64,000 bases of DNA from Muricea muricata (GCA_963855995.1 OY979728.1:5939330-6003329); one strand, 5' to 3'. Positions 49,007-58,520 are shown, counted from the stretch's first letter. The notes: a model not told the origin generated them from the sequence alone. Translations and numbers: made by a program.

Positions 49007-49484
49007 ATTTCCACGCTGATGTTGGTGGTACCGTTTTTAATTTATCTAAAGCTGTCATTTTAGCCCATTTTCGGTTCAAATCTCGAATGTATGGTTCCAC
49101 AATCGTACGCACGATATGTCCTTGGACGTGTTGCCCTGCGTTACTTAATTCGTTAGCAAGAAACGATAATTTTTTTTGCTTTTTATGTTCGACCGCTTTA
49201 TGATCGCGCCAGAGGTCGGGGAGTAATATATACTTAATGGGTTTGTATATCCCACGGCGTTGGTCGGGTCCTTCAAAAAAAGGTAATTTTAAAAATTTAT
49301 GGATAATTTCCCCAACCTTATTTGTTGGGTTTAATTCGCAAAAGTTAAATATGAAATATAAGACAGCTTCTTGAAAATATTTAAATTCCCTATAGCCCCT
49401 ACCACGACGAACCTCTTGGCAATTATACTCAAATCCTCTAAAAACTTTTTGAAATAAATCTTTTCTATGGTTAGCATTTTCCAT
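49002..49484 (-). CDS. 160-residue basic protein, unknown
   Basis: Starts MENANHRKDLFQKVFRGFEYNCQEV. It is basic and helical, with an aromatic patch (AVLYFIFNFCELNP). No motif points to an activity. The start directly follows a hairpin palindrome, and TATAAAAAATGG supplies the AT-rich start element. Intact. Confidence 0.45.
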   Translation of the reverse strand: MENANHRKDLFQKVFRGFEYNCQEVRRGRGYREFKYFQEAVLYFIFNFCELNPTNKVGEIIHKFLKLPFFEGPDQRRGIYKPIKYILLPDLWRDHKAVEHKKQKKLSFLANELSNAGQHVQGHIVRTIVEPYIRDLNRKWAKMTALDKLKTVPPTSAWKF

Positions 49485-49512
49485 TTTTTATACCTTTTAA
49501 AGGTATAAAAAA
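49484..49512. terminator. Hairpin after the GIY-YIG gene
   Basis: TTTTTTATACCTTTTAAAGGTATAAAAAA is a perfect palindrome 17 bp after the end of the GIY-YIG gene. It doubles as the promoter-proximal region of the 160-residue gene. Confidence 0.65.
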
Positions 49513-49528
49513 TTTGGGTGCAATTTTT

Positions 49529-50005
49529 TTAATCGACAGAATTGAGCCACGCATTACTATGACTAAGACTTTTTAGGTGACGTTTTAAATTGTACGAATG
49601 ACCAAACGCGCGTTCACATACGCTACAAAAATACCTGCTAGACTCTAGACTATTATAATAGTGCTTTTTCCTATCTTCCCTTGCCTTCTCGTTACCCCCC
49701 CGGATTGGCAAGTTTATATTTAAGCCAGGATTTAGTAATGCAATCCAACTTTTCTCAAAATTTAAAATCTCTATTTTACTACATGAAGGGACTACTACTA
49801 ATGGAATGATTTCCCATTTTTTGGGTCCTACCTCATCCATGCGTCTATAAAGTTTACTACTACCTATTTTTGAATGACGTTTATGAGCCCCCAACTTTTC
49901 AGGTAAAGGCAGCGATGTGCTCCCAACGTAAATATCAGCCCCATCATCTTCCTTATCCGTTCGTTTTAGTAAATAGACGGTCCTAGGTTTTATCTCACCA
50001 CTCAT
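49529..50005 (-). CDS. GIY-YIG nuclease fused to a C2H2 finger
   Basis: The intact 158-residue protein has RTVYLLKR (~9) and ADIYVGSTS (~24-32), the two halves of a GIY-YIG nuclease. KLGAHKRHSK and KLYRRMDEVGPKKWEI follow, with a Glu in the EILNFEKSWI helix as the probable catalytic metal ligand. A C-terminal C2H2 finger (CSVCERAFGHSYNLKRHLKSLSH) completes it. Likely role: site-specific nicking or recombination of viral DNA. It is not related to the Penelope copy, which lacks the finger. A homing-type nuclease is the alternative. Confidence 0.75.
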   Translation of the reverse strand: MSGEIKPRTVYLLKRTDKEDDGADIYVGSTSLPLPEKLGAHKRHSKIGSSKLYRRMDEVGPKKWEIIPLVVVPSCSKIEILNFEKSWIALLNPGLNINLPIRGGNEKAREDRKKHYYNSLESSRYFCSVCERAFGHSYNLKRHLKSLSHSNAWLNSVD

Positions 50006-50011
50006 TTTTTA

Positions 50012-50041
50012 TTTTTTTAATCTTTGGAAAGATTGAAAAAT
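50012..50041. terminator. Hairpin after the late-domain gene
   Basis: TTTTTTAATCTTT and AAAGATTGAAAAA with a 2-base loop lie between the stop of the gene ending 50,056 and the next leftward gene. It is slightly imperfect. Confidence 0.5.
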
Positions 50042-50055
50042 TTTTTGTTTTCAAT

Positions 50056-50460
50056 TTATTCTTTCGAAATTTCCAAACTAGGATACAACGGGGGTGCCGT
50101 TGGGTTTTCCCTAACCTCACGGAGTGTCCGTTCCCTGATAAGTTTTTCGCTAACGTCTTTTAATTCCTCTTGTTTCCCTTTTCTATCAACATTACTTTTC
50201 TTAATACCACGTATATTTTGTACTGTACTTTGCCCGCCGTCGACCAAGGCAACCCCGACCCCTAATGCGGCAATCACGATTGCAGGAGGAAAAAACAATG
50301 CAGCCGTAACGGTCCCGGCAACGAAAACGGTTTTCGCAAATGTTTTTAGTGCAAATACGGCTTTTTTCTTGTTAGACTTATTTTTCAACCTGTTAATATC
50401 ACCAATAAGGTCGTCTTTTAAATGCAATAGCTGCGCTTCCGTCGCTTTTGTAATATCCAT
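50056..50460 (-). CDS. Membrane protein with overlapping PTAP/PPxY/YPxL motifs
   Basis: Of 134 residues, the first ~35 are charged (TEAQLLHLKDDLIGDINRL). One or two hydrophobic spans follow (TVFVAGTVTAALFFPPAIVIAALGVGVAL, ~45-75). The C-terminus carries NPTAPPLYPSLE: PTAP, PPLY and YPSL overlap in ten residues. These are the three classic late-domain motifs that recruit Tsg101, NEDD4-type ligases and ALIX of the ESCRT pathway for virus budding. Spans plus a late-domain tail suggest an envelope or matrix-like protein. Intact; preceded by TATAATATAAATAATG. Confidence 0.65.
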   Translation of the reverse strand: MDITKATEAQLLHLKDDLIGDINRLKNKSNKKKAVFALKTFAKTVFVAGTVTAALFFPPAIVIAALGVGVALVDGGQSTVQNIRGIKKSNVDRKGKQEELKDVSEKLIRERTLREVRENPTAPPLYPSLEISKE

Positions 50461-50531
50461 TATTTATATTATATAACAGCTTTTAACGCTAAATTCATCA
50501 ACGACCCTTTTTGTACTAATCTTTCTAAATT

Positions 50532-53500
50532 TCATTTCACATATTCCAAACTCTCATGACCCGCACGCCAATGACCAATCGGTATCGTATGAATCCCATC
50601 GGATAAAATAACGCGTTTGTCATCTTTTGGGCTTAACGCGATTTTACTAATTTTTTCTGTAAACATTTCATGGTCGTGTGTTCTAAAACATAACTGTGCC
50701 ACACTTTTGGACTGTAAATTAAACACACAATCCTTATAATCTTCGAGCGTAATCGCTTTTTTAACAACGGCTTTTTTAGCACCTTTGCATTTTTTCCCAC
50801 CGTTCCCAACACATGTTTTTACCCTACATTTCCCATCGCAAAAATCTTTATCGCACATGCCCGGGTAATCGCTTAACACCACCGCGTACGATTTAGAACA
50901 CGTACCTGCATACTCGCTAACAGCTCGACCTTTGTATTCGTCTTTCCATAATCCAATTACTTTCTCATTCACGCGTGGTAAACCGGCAGGATGATTTTCT
51001 GGGTATGCGCTCGTATCGTATAACGTTAAAACTTCATCGCGAATATCGTCGTACCAATCTTCGGTTTGGATTTCCAAAAGAAACGAATCCGTATCGGTCA
51101 TCTGTAATCGTGCACGGTCACCGTACTTGGCTTTAACGTTGTTATAGAAATAATCATACATGTGGGTTTTTGATAAGTCTAAAACGGCTATCCCAACGTA
51201 ACCCGGTTTGTTTAATACGACTTTAGACGGGTCCAAGTGTATACTGGCAAGCGTTTCGTTATAAACGGTATAATCTTTAAACGTTGGTTTAGAAATATAT
51301 TTTAAAGCTTGTTTACGAGACCCGACAAGTTGATATTCAGTACGACCGAGTAAATTTTCACATGTTTTTCCAAAAACAGCGTTGTTTAATAATTTGTACA
51401 TATCTTTATCCGCGTTGTTCGTAGCAGCGGCACGTAATCTCGTATTAAGATCGATATACGGTTTTAACCATAATGATTCGTTAAATTTTAATGCTTGATG
51501 GACGCGTGTTACTTGAACGCCTAACGTTTTGTACAAAAGTAAATTACGAATATGACACACGTAATTTTTCTTCGGTAATAAGTTAGGTGCTAATTTTCTT
51601 ACTTTTGAGCCTTCGGGAATAATATTATCAGGTGCAGGAACAAATTCTGAAAAATAATCATGCAAGTTTTCCGGATACTCCAGATCGACTTTCACAAAAC
51701 ACGATGGGAATTTTTCGATCGGAAGACGTAATTCCTCGTCCGTCATCCATGTAAACCCGCCAGTCGGTAACGGTTGCGACATCGCCCAACCGTATAAATT
51801 ATTCGCATCCAAGTAAATTAAATATTTGGTAACTTGGTCTGGATTGAAAATTTCACCGCCTGTTATTTTTTGTTCTAAGTCTTCTACTTCATCGGAAGAA
51901 AAATCTGAAAAATATTCACAAACCGTATCTACCGAAAATGGTTTCCCTAATTCTTGCATAATTTCAATCGGAAGTTTATTGCGAATTAATCCCATGTATG
52001 GATTATTTGCTTTAGCATACCGATTTGGGATTGTAGAAATGCCGCCACGTTTCCCTTCCTGTATGAAATCGTACATATCGCGGTAGGAAATTAATTCTAA
52101 TACTTGCCCCGTATATTTTAATGCGGCTTTCTACGAAAACCCGGGCAGCGTGTACGAATGTAAAATATCAAGCCCATGCGTTGACATTAACCTATCCCGT
52201 TGGTATTCCATAATATCCGCGAGCTGTACCGTATCCACTTTACAATAGAAGTCGTGGTAATCGCGCATGGTTTTTAAATTAAATTTATCGCAAACATCTA
52301 AAAAATGTGCATAATCTTCATCGGAAATATGTTCGTCGTTTAATGCCGAATAGAAATCATCTTTGACCAAATGTTTTGGATCTACATCTAAGTTTTTGAT
52401 CGACGTGAACCAATCGTAGGGGAAAACACCTTTACGAATTAACACGTCAAAATGTTCATCGCCAAATTCATGCTTTAATAATTTAAATTCAGGTCGTGGA
52501 AACGTTTTTACACAATTGGCTAAACTTGCTTGTAAAAAACCTAACGTGTCTACAAGCCGGATATACCACGTATCTTTCTTAGTAGCTGGTTTACCAGTCG
52601 CCGCATCTAATTTTGGTTCCCCGTTTTTACCCACCACGGTTGTTTCGCTAATTCTCACGGCTTTTTCTACAGAAATATATTGTTCCGAATTCCGTGCAAT
52701 CGTTCTGATATAACCGTTAACACGGCCTAATTCACGAACAAGCAGGTGAAAATCATATTTGGTACCGTTGTGAAAACTAACAGGGACAGTTTTATCTTTT
52801 TTTAAAGCCAAATTGCATTTACCGTGTGCCGCCCCTCGAAATTTACCCGTAAAATGACAATGATCTCTTACCTTATCATTGTCAACGAAATCCTTTTGAC
52901 AAACCCAGCACCGTGTTGCGTTATTAAAACTGTCTTGATCTTCCTCGGTCATGATCATCGGTCGATCTTCAGCATACCTTTGACCTAGATCGTAAACCAA
53001 ACCCGTCACCGTCCGTATAAAATGTACGGCAACATTTTCATTATCCGTTTTTGCCGTGTATTGAATAGTACGACTTTCAGAGGGATCTACACGCGATACG
53101 AATTGTAAACAATACCCGGAACTTTTATGAATTTGCGTTTGCGTCGTTTTATCCCCTTTTTGAATATTCACTTCAGCGTAAATAACGAAAGGTTTAAATA
53201 CTACGTCCTTAACATTCTCAAATTTAACAACCGAACCTACTTTTGGCATTTTTTCGATGGTACGTTTCTCTGCTTTACAATCTTTTTTATGTCGAGATAC
53301 TCCGTCTGCGGTCCGATGGTGGTACGTGCAATACGGGCAGTAGAAACTTGCATGATCGTGCATATTGTGTCGCATTAGTGCGGACATATTTCTAATCGTG
53401 CTATAATGCCCGTCGTAGTAAAATAACCGGATAACTTTTTCGTACCTCGTATATTAGGATGCCGAAGATATGTTACTTGTTTTTCATCATCATCCCAACC

Positions 53501-54607
53501 TAAAATTTGCACCGATCTTTTGTTTAAATTTTCAAAAATATCCCATTCGTGAAGCGGTGTCGGGAAACTTATACCTGTCCAGTCAAACTTGCCAGCTTGC
53601 TCACGTAACTTCTTCGTAACAACATTTTCTTTCTGCTTTGGTTTTTTTGCTGGTTGGAATTCTGCGCGGGCTACTGAATATTTTGAACAGTAGCAATCAT
53701 TACCGTCCCTGCTATTATCGATATTATCGATCCCATTCTCACGACGAAGTCCCAATTCCATTGGTAACGGTTTATAACTTGAACCGACAATGGCTGGAAT
53801 TTTAGAAAACGCTAACATAACGTGATCGAACGATTCTAACATCCACCCCGAACCTTCCATACTCTCAACCCTATTGAATTGTTCCCGAATCACCTCTAAC
53901 ATCGCGTCAACTATGGCTTCGGGATTTTCGAACACCGTTCCAGAGTGTAAACCTTTTAATTGACGAATAAAACCATTCCCCGACCGCCGTATCATCCAAG
54001 GGCTAACGCTAAGTCCAACTTTCGTATTCCGGTTCGCACGAATTAACTCGATAACCTGCGGTCTTATGAACTCAAATAACGATTCCAAATTACGATGTTT
54101 TATACGCTGATCGTTAAGTTTATAACGAACACGAGCACCTTCGAAATGATTCCCGTACAAATTAAAGTGTGGCGATTGCTCGTGCGTAATATGCCCGGGG
54201 ATTTTGCCCGCACGAAACTCGCGTAACACTTTTGCATGTAATGCCCTTTCATTCAGTGATCTTTTCCGTTGTAAATAACCACCAAGGAGCGGGAGCCGGG
54301 CCAACGCTTGCCGTGCGGTCATTTGTTCACCGTTCACACGGACCGAACCCCGTTGCCGGGGTAAAATAATATATGGGTCACGATTGTTCCGGATAGAGTC
54401 CTGCAAATAAGTGTCTACAACATCCTTTGTAATACCACCCACTTTTAATAACCGCCGAAGTTTATTCCGTTGCGGCCCGTTTTTCATAGGCGCATTCCGT
54501 TGTAAAAACTCGGATACGCCGGGTTCTTTCAGAATATTTGTTATGGATTGTAATTTACCGTTATAAGTAAAAAACCCTTTCCTTTTATTCGGCGTCTTAG
54601 CCTCTAT
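50532..54607 (-). pseudogene. Protein-primed DNA polymerase B, outer element, degraded
   Basis: About 1,350 codons of a Polinton-type PolB run in three blocks. The probable start codon at 54,607-54,605 reads ATA instead of ATG. A frameshift lies near 53,380-53,450. An in-frame TAG at 52,131-52,133 replaces what relatives have as Trp. Motifs are readable: NMHDHASFYCPYC (zinc-like), HNGTKYDFHLL (exonuclease II), DANNLYGWAMSQ (A), NNAVFGKT (B) and MTDTDSFLL (C). Exonuclease motif I is atypical (VIYAEVNIQ), lacking the usual DxE acid pair. It replicated the element, but this copy cannot be translated whole. Confidence 0.8.
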
Positions 54608-54636
54608 TTATTCAATACAATTAAGTGCTGTCGATT

Positions 54637-54662
54637 TTTTGTATCTTGAATAAGATACAAAA
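54637..54662. terminator. Hairpin between PolB and the right terminal gene
   Basis: TTTTGTATCTTGAATAAGATACAAAA lies between the PolB start and the end of the gene at 54,730. It terminates the right terminal transcript. Confidence 0.6.
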
Positions 54663-54729
54663 TTAGATGCCAAATAGAAGAAAAGGTGTTATTTTCTTAA
54701 AAACCCTAAAAATTCCCGCTCGATTTTTT

Positions 54730-55223
54730 TTACCAAGCCATATCGACTAGCCTAACATGCTCCCGGACACTCTCTTTCACTAGCGCCTCGTACACTTTTA
54801 CTTGTAAACCTATTTTATCCCCGTTGAACAAAATCCCGGTAACCTCCAACACGGCTTTCACGTCGCAACATCTGTCCTCGTAATCCGAAACGTCGACCTC
54901 ACCACCAACCTCATAAAATTTCACAAAAGGTTTTTTGTTTAGGGTAAATAGTATTTTCATCATCACCGTAAAATAATTTTTTAGTCAATGGGGAACCCAA
55001 ATGACCTTCACATTCTTTAACAATATTTTTCAAAGTCTTTAGGGTTCCTTCGTCTAATCTTAAAGACATGGAAAGCGTCTTAAATTTATTATCTCTTTTA
55101 ACACCGTACGAAAAACATTTATTAGTCTTCACAAAATAAGGTTTGTTATCCATTGTCTTGATTGGAATCATTTCAATTCCAGAGACGTTCAAAGGCTTTT
55201 TTGGCTTTAAGTTGGACCGACAT
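54730..55223 (-). pseudogene. Right terminal gene, possible single-strand DNA-binding protein
   Basis: ATG 55,223 is in the right TIR, with the same first four codons as the left terminal gene. After two one-base frame changes (near 55,190 and 54,920-54,960) coding runs to 54,730. The end contains VKAVLEVTGILFNGDKIGLQVKVYEA. This pattern (a small beta-barrel strand with 'TGI.F..DK.G') recalls small DNA-binding proteins of large DNA viruses that sit beside replication genes. The resemblance is loose. The second start (near 55,192) and the TTTG runs are the lesion sites. Confidence 0.35.
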
Positions 55224-55473
55224 TGTTTTTATCTACCCTAAAATGACAAAAAATTTTTCGCGATTTTTTTTGAAAAACCGCCATCTTGGAAATTCCTTAA
55301 AAAATTTTAAGGAAAATTTTAAGGAAATTTTTTTTTAAAAAACATCGCCCAAAAGATGATTTTTAACTCAAATTGGAAAAATTTTGCCGGGATTTTCTCT
55401 ACTTGCCATCGCCCAAAAGGTTCTGACCCAGCAGGATTTGTTTCCCCCCAATCCGGCCATTTTCCCTACTACT
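55212..55473 (-). repeat. Right terminal inverted repeat of the outer element
   Basis: Inverse of 22,171-22,433; terminates in CTACTACT before the duplicated GTCATG. It includes the promoter and first codons of the right terminal gene. Confidence 0.85.
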
Positions 55474-55479
55474 GTCATG

Positions 55480-55494
55480 ACAAATAACATAACA
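55480..55494 (+). repeat. End of copia 5' LTR after the outer element
   Basis: ACAAATAACATAACA matches the last bases of the 3' LTR (63,592-63,605, ACAAATACATAACA). It completes the 5' LTR interrupted by the outer element. Confidence 0.75.
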
Positions 55495-55508
55495 GGTTAT
55501 GGGCCCAG
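55495..55508 (+). promoter_or_regulatory. Copia primer-binding site, half-tRNA type
   Basis: GGTTATGGGCCCAG directly follows the LTR. It is complementary to the anticodon-loop region of initiator tRNA-Met (CTGGGCCCATAACC). Copia-type elements are known to prime from a cleaved half tRNA-iMet. Confidence 0.7.
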
Positions 55509-56680
55509 TGCCAGACTAATTTTCGACGGTGATGAGAGGAAATTTGAATTGTGGGAGATAAAGTTTCTTGGTTATTTACGCTTGAAGAAACTTGATGCAA
55601 TACTCACGCCACTCGCAGAGGATGCAAATGAAAAAGCAAGAGCAGCCGACCCTACGAAAAATGCTGATACATACGCAGAATTAATCCAATGTTTGGATGA
55701 TCAAAGCCTTACGTTTGTAATCCAAGAAGCAGCAAACGACGGACGTAAAGCATTGTCTATATTACGCGAGCATTATCGGTCGAAGAGGAAACCACGAGCT
55801 ATTACATTATACACCGAACTAACCTTGCTAAGAATGGCTGGAGGCGAAAACGTTATTGATTACATTCTGAGGGCAGAGACAGCTGCCACCTCGCTTAAAA
55901 CGGCAGGGGAGACAATCAGTGATAGCCTGTTGATCGCTATGATTCTAAGAGGACCAACTCAAACACGCTTCAAGTCGTTCTCTACAGTATTCACCCAAAA
56001 GGACAAAGTCAGAAATGTCGTTCGGGGAGTTCAAGGTCGCACTGAGAAGTTTTGAAGAAACAGAAAAGCTGTCTTCCGAGTCAAATAAAGAGGACACTGT
56101 TATGAAAGTCATCGTTTGTTATGAATGTGGAAAGCCCGGTCACAAACAAGCCGAATGTCGCAAGTTAAAGAAGCCAGAGAAGAAATGGTGTGATGTATGC
56201 AAGAACCACACCCACCAGACTGCGAAATGCCGCAAGAACCATCAAGCAAAGTCTGTAAGTGACAGTAAGAAGGATGATGTGCATGAAGATAACCATTCTT
56301 TTATATTTAAACTTGGTATCAGTAATTCACCAAGTGATAGTAATGTAGATGGTTTGCTTTTAGATTGTGGAGCAACCACACACATTGTACATGATATCAC
56401 AAAGTTTATAAGGTTTGATAAGCATTTTAACCCCAATAATGATTACATAGAGCTAGGCGATGGTAGTAGGGCTAACAAGGTTGCTTTGAAGAGAGGTGAT
56501 GCATGTGTCCAACTTTGTGATGTTAATAGTAATGTTCATCAGGCAATTCTCACTAATACTTTATATGTACCCTCATATAGAGAAAACATATTCTCTGTGC
56601 AGGCGGTTACTAGTAAAGGTGCTTCTGTTTGCTTTTCATCCAACGACGCCAAACTCATTTACCCTAACATCTGGCACTGA

Positions 56681-57333
56681 GTTTAGAATAGAAAAGAGTG
56701 GTGAGTTGTACTATTTAAAAGGTTGTTTCCTCAAGCATGACTAAACAAAACAATAAGACCAAGTCCTTAAAGGAATGGCATGAGATAATGGGTCATTGCA
56801 ATTTGAAGAATGTTATAGCATTGGAAAGTGTTGTAGATGGGGTGAAGGTTGTTGATAAAGATGAATTTGACTGTGATGTTTGTCTTAAAGGAAAAATGAC
56901 TGAGACTAGGAAGAGAAAGCCAGATAGGCGAGCAGGTAAGATCTTAGAATTAGTACACTGTGATCTTGCAGGTCCAATTCAGCATGCTGCAAAAGAAGGT
57001 TTGTGGAACTAGAGATGTACTTTGGAAAGTTTGGGGAACTAGAGATGTACTTTGGAAAGTATGCAATATCGTTTACTGATGATTTGTCAGGTGTAATTAT
57101 GATTTATTTCATAAAGCAGAAAAGTGATACTTTTAAGGCCACTGAAAAATTTTTGGCAGACTGCACCATATGGTAAAGTAAAATGCTTGAGATGTGACAA
57201 TGGTACTGAATTTACTTCAGAGTCATTTCAAAACCTACTCTTAAAGCATGGCATAAAGCATGAGAAATCTGCACCATACTCACCCCACCAAAATGGGACA
57301 GCTGAGAGGGGGTGGAGAACAACATTTCTCCTT
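56681..57333 (+). pseudogene. Copia integrase, N-terminal part
   Basis: The gag-pre-integrase region (KEWHEIMGHCNLKN ... CDVCLKGKMTETRKRK, 56,765-56,930) holds the HHCC zinc domain. The DDE core follows (HCDLAGPI, CDNGTEFTSESFQNLL), with the Glu near HQNGTAERG. A tandem duplication of ~33 bp (57,005-57,075, 'ggaactagagatgtactttggaaagt' twice) introduces a stop and a frame change. The Harbinger element interrupts the gene at 57,334. Confidence 0.7.
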
Positions 57334-57351
57334 ACATAAAGAAAAAAAACA

Positions 57352-58401
57352 ACGAGAATGCGAGAACCCGTTTCACCCAGTGAAAGATTGTCTGTTACTT
57401 TGAGGTATCTAGTTACGGGAGATGAACAAATTAGTATAGCAGCTAGTTATCGCATTAGCCCTTCGACCGTAGGAAGGATTATTGGTGAAACGTGTAAAGT
57501 TCTTTGGCAAGTTTTAATCGAAAAGGGTTACATAAGTGCACCAACGACAAAAGAGCACTGGAAGAAAATTGCTAAAGAATTCGAAACTAAATAGAACTTT
57601 CCACATGCCCTAGGTGCCATCGATGGGAAACATGTAGTAATGCAGGCAACTGCACGCTCTGGATCTGATTACTTTAATTACAAGAAGACACATAGTGTTG
57701 TGCTTCTGGCAGTCTGTAATGCAGACTATGAATTTACTCTTGTAGACATTGGCGATGCCGGCAGACAGAGTGATGGTAGTGTATATGCCAATAGTTTTCT
57801 TGGCCATGCTATAGATAATAATCTATTGCAACTCCCTGAGGCTGAAAAGCTAGACCAATCTGACCCATCAAACAAAACTTACCCTTACGTATTTGTCGCT
57901 GATGATGCTTTTGGTCTCAAGACGTTTATGATGAAACCTTACCCAGGTCAGGACTTAACACTTGCAGAAAGAGTGTTCAATTATAGACTATCAAGGGCAC
58001 GGCGAATTATTGAAAATTGTTTTGGAGTAGCAACATCACGTTTTAGAGTGTTTCGAAAACCTATCATTGCTGGCGTAGAAAAAGTGATAAATATTACCAA
58101 AGCGGTTGTTGTTTTGCACAACTTTTTAATGGCAACAAGATCTCCAGAAGATACCCACAACTACTGTCCACTTAACTACACAGATCATGAATCAGCAGCT
58201 GGTCAGCAAACTGGAGAGTGGAGAAGGGGAGAAAATATCAATGAAGGAATGGTCTCTATTCCTCGGACTGGCTCAAACAACCATTCTAAATCAGCAAAAG
58301 ATACTCGTGACGACTTCAAAGAATACTTCAATTCAGTCAACTGGCAAATGGAAATGGTAACACGAACCTTACATGCATTTGACACACAGTTTCAATTATA
58401 A
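57352..58401 (+). pseudogene. PIF/Harbinger transposase (HARBI1-like nuclease)
   Basis: Coding runs from TTRMREPVSPSERLSVTLRYL through HALGAIDGKHV (first catalytic Asp region, ~57,620), DIGDAGRQSDGSVY (second Asp), and NYRLSRARRIIENCFGV (the ENxFG block holding the catalytic Glu). This is the DDE_Tnp_4 family that excises and inserts the element. One TAG (57,592-57,594) breaks it where relatives have Trp, and the N-terminus is deleted. It ends at 58,401. Confidence 0.75.
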
Positions 58402-58520
58402 AAGCACTGTTTAATTTGTATCTTATATTAACTGAAATGTAAATACAACTTTTAACTTTAAACGTTTGAGTGTTCAATTGTTACTGTGTTTAGGCAAAGT
58501 CACTCTATTTTTCAACGAAA

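Larger units (their letters stand above)
22171..55473. mobile_element. Outer Polinton-like provirus with RNA-polymerase module
   Basis: It is bounded by 262-bp terminal inverted repeats beginning AGTAGTAGGG and by the exact 6-bp duplication GTCATG (22,165-22,170 and 55,474-55,479), both Polinton/Maverick hallmarks. Total length is 33.3 kb, or about 19 kb without the nested inner Polinton. It encodes protein-primed PolB, chromodomain integrase, packaging ATPase, capsid and penton-like proteins, a collagen-type fiber, a GIY-YIG nuclease, many small membrane proteins and an Rpb1/Rpo1C-like C-terminal module. I saw no adenovirus-type protease. Genes are intronless, tightly packed and often separated by hairpins. 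Many genes carry single-base lesions. Confidence 0.85.
55477..56680 (+). pseudogene. Copia gag, zinc knuckle and protease
   Basis: ATG 55,477 lies inside the LTR end, as in Ty1. Gag runs to 56,055, then shifts frame to 56,015-56,680. That frame holds a CCHC knuckle (CYECGKPGHKQAEC, ~56,120-56,160), a second Cys/His cluster (CDVCKNHTHQTAKC) and the aspartic protease core LLLDCGATTHIV (~56,357-56,392). A frameshift near 56,015-56,055 separates capsid from nucleocapsid. The product would form virus-like particles. Confidence 0.75.
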
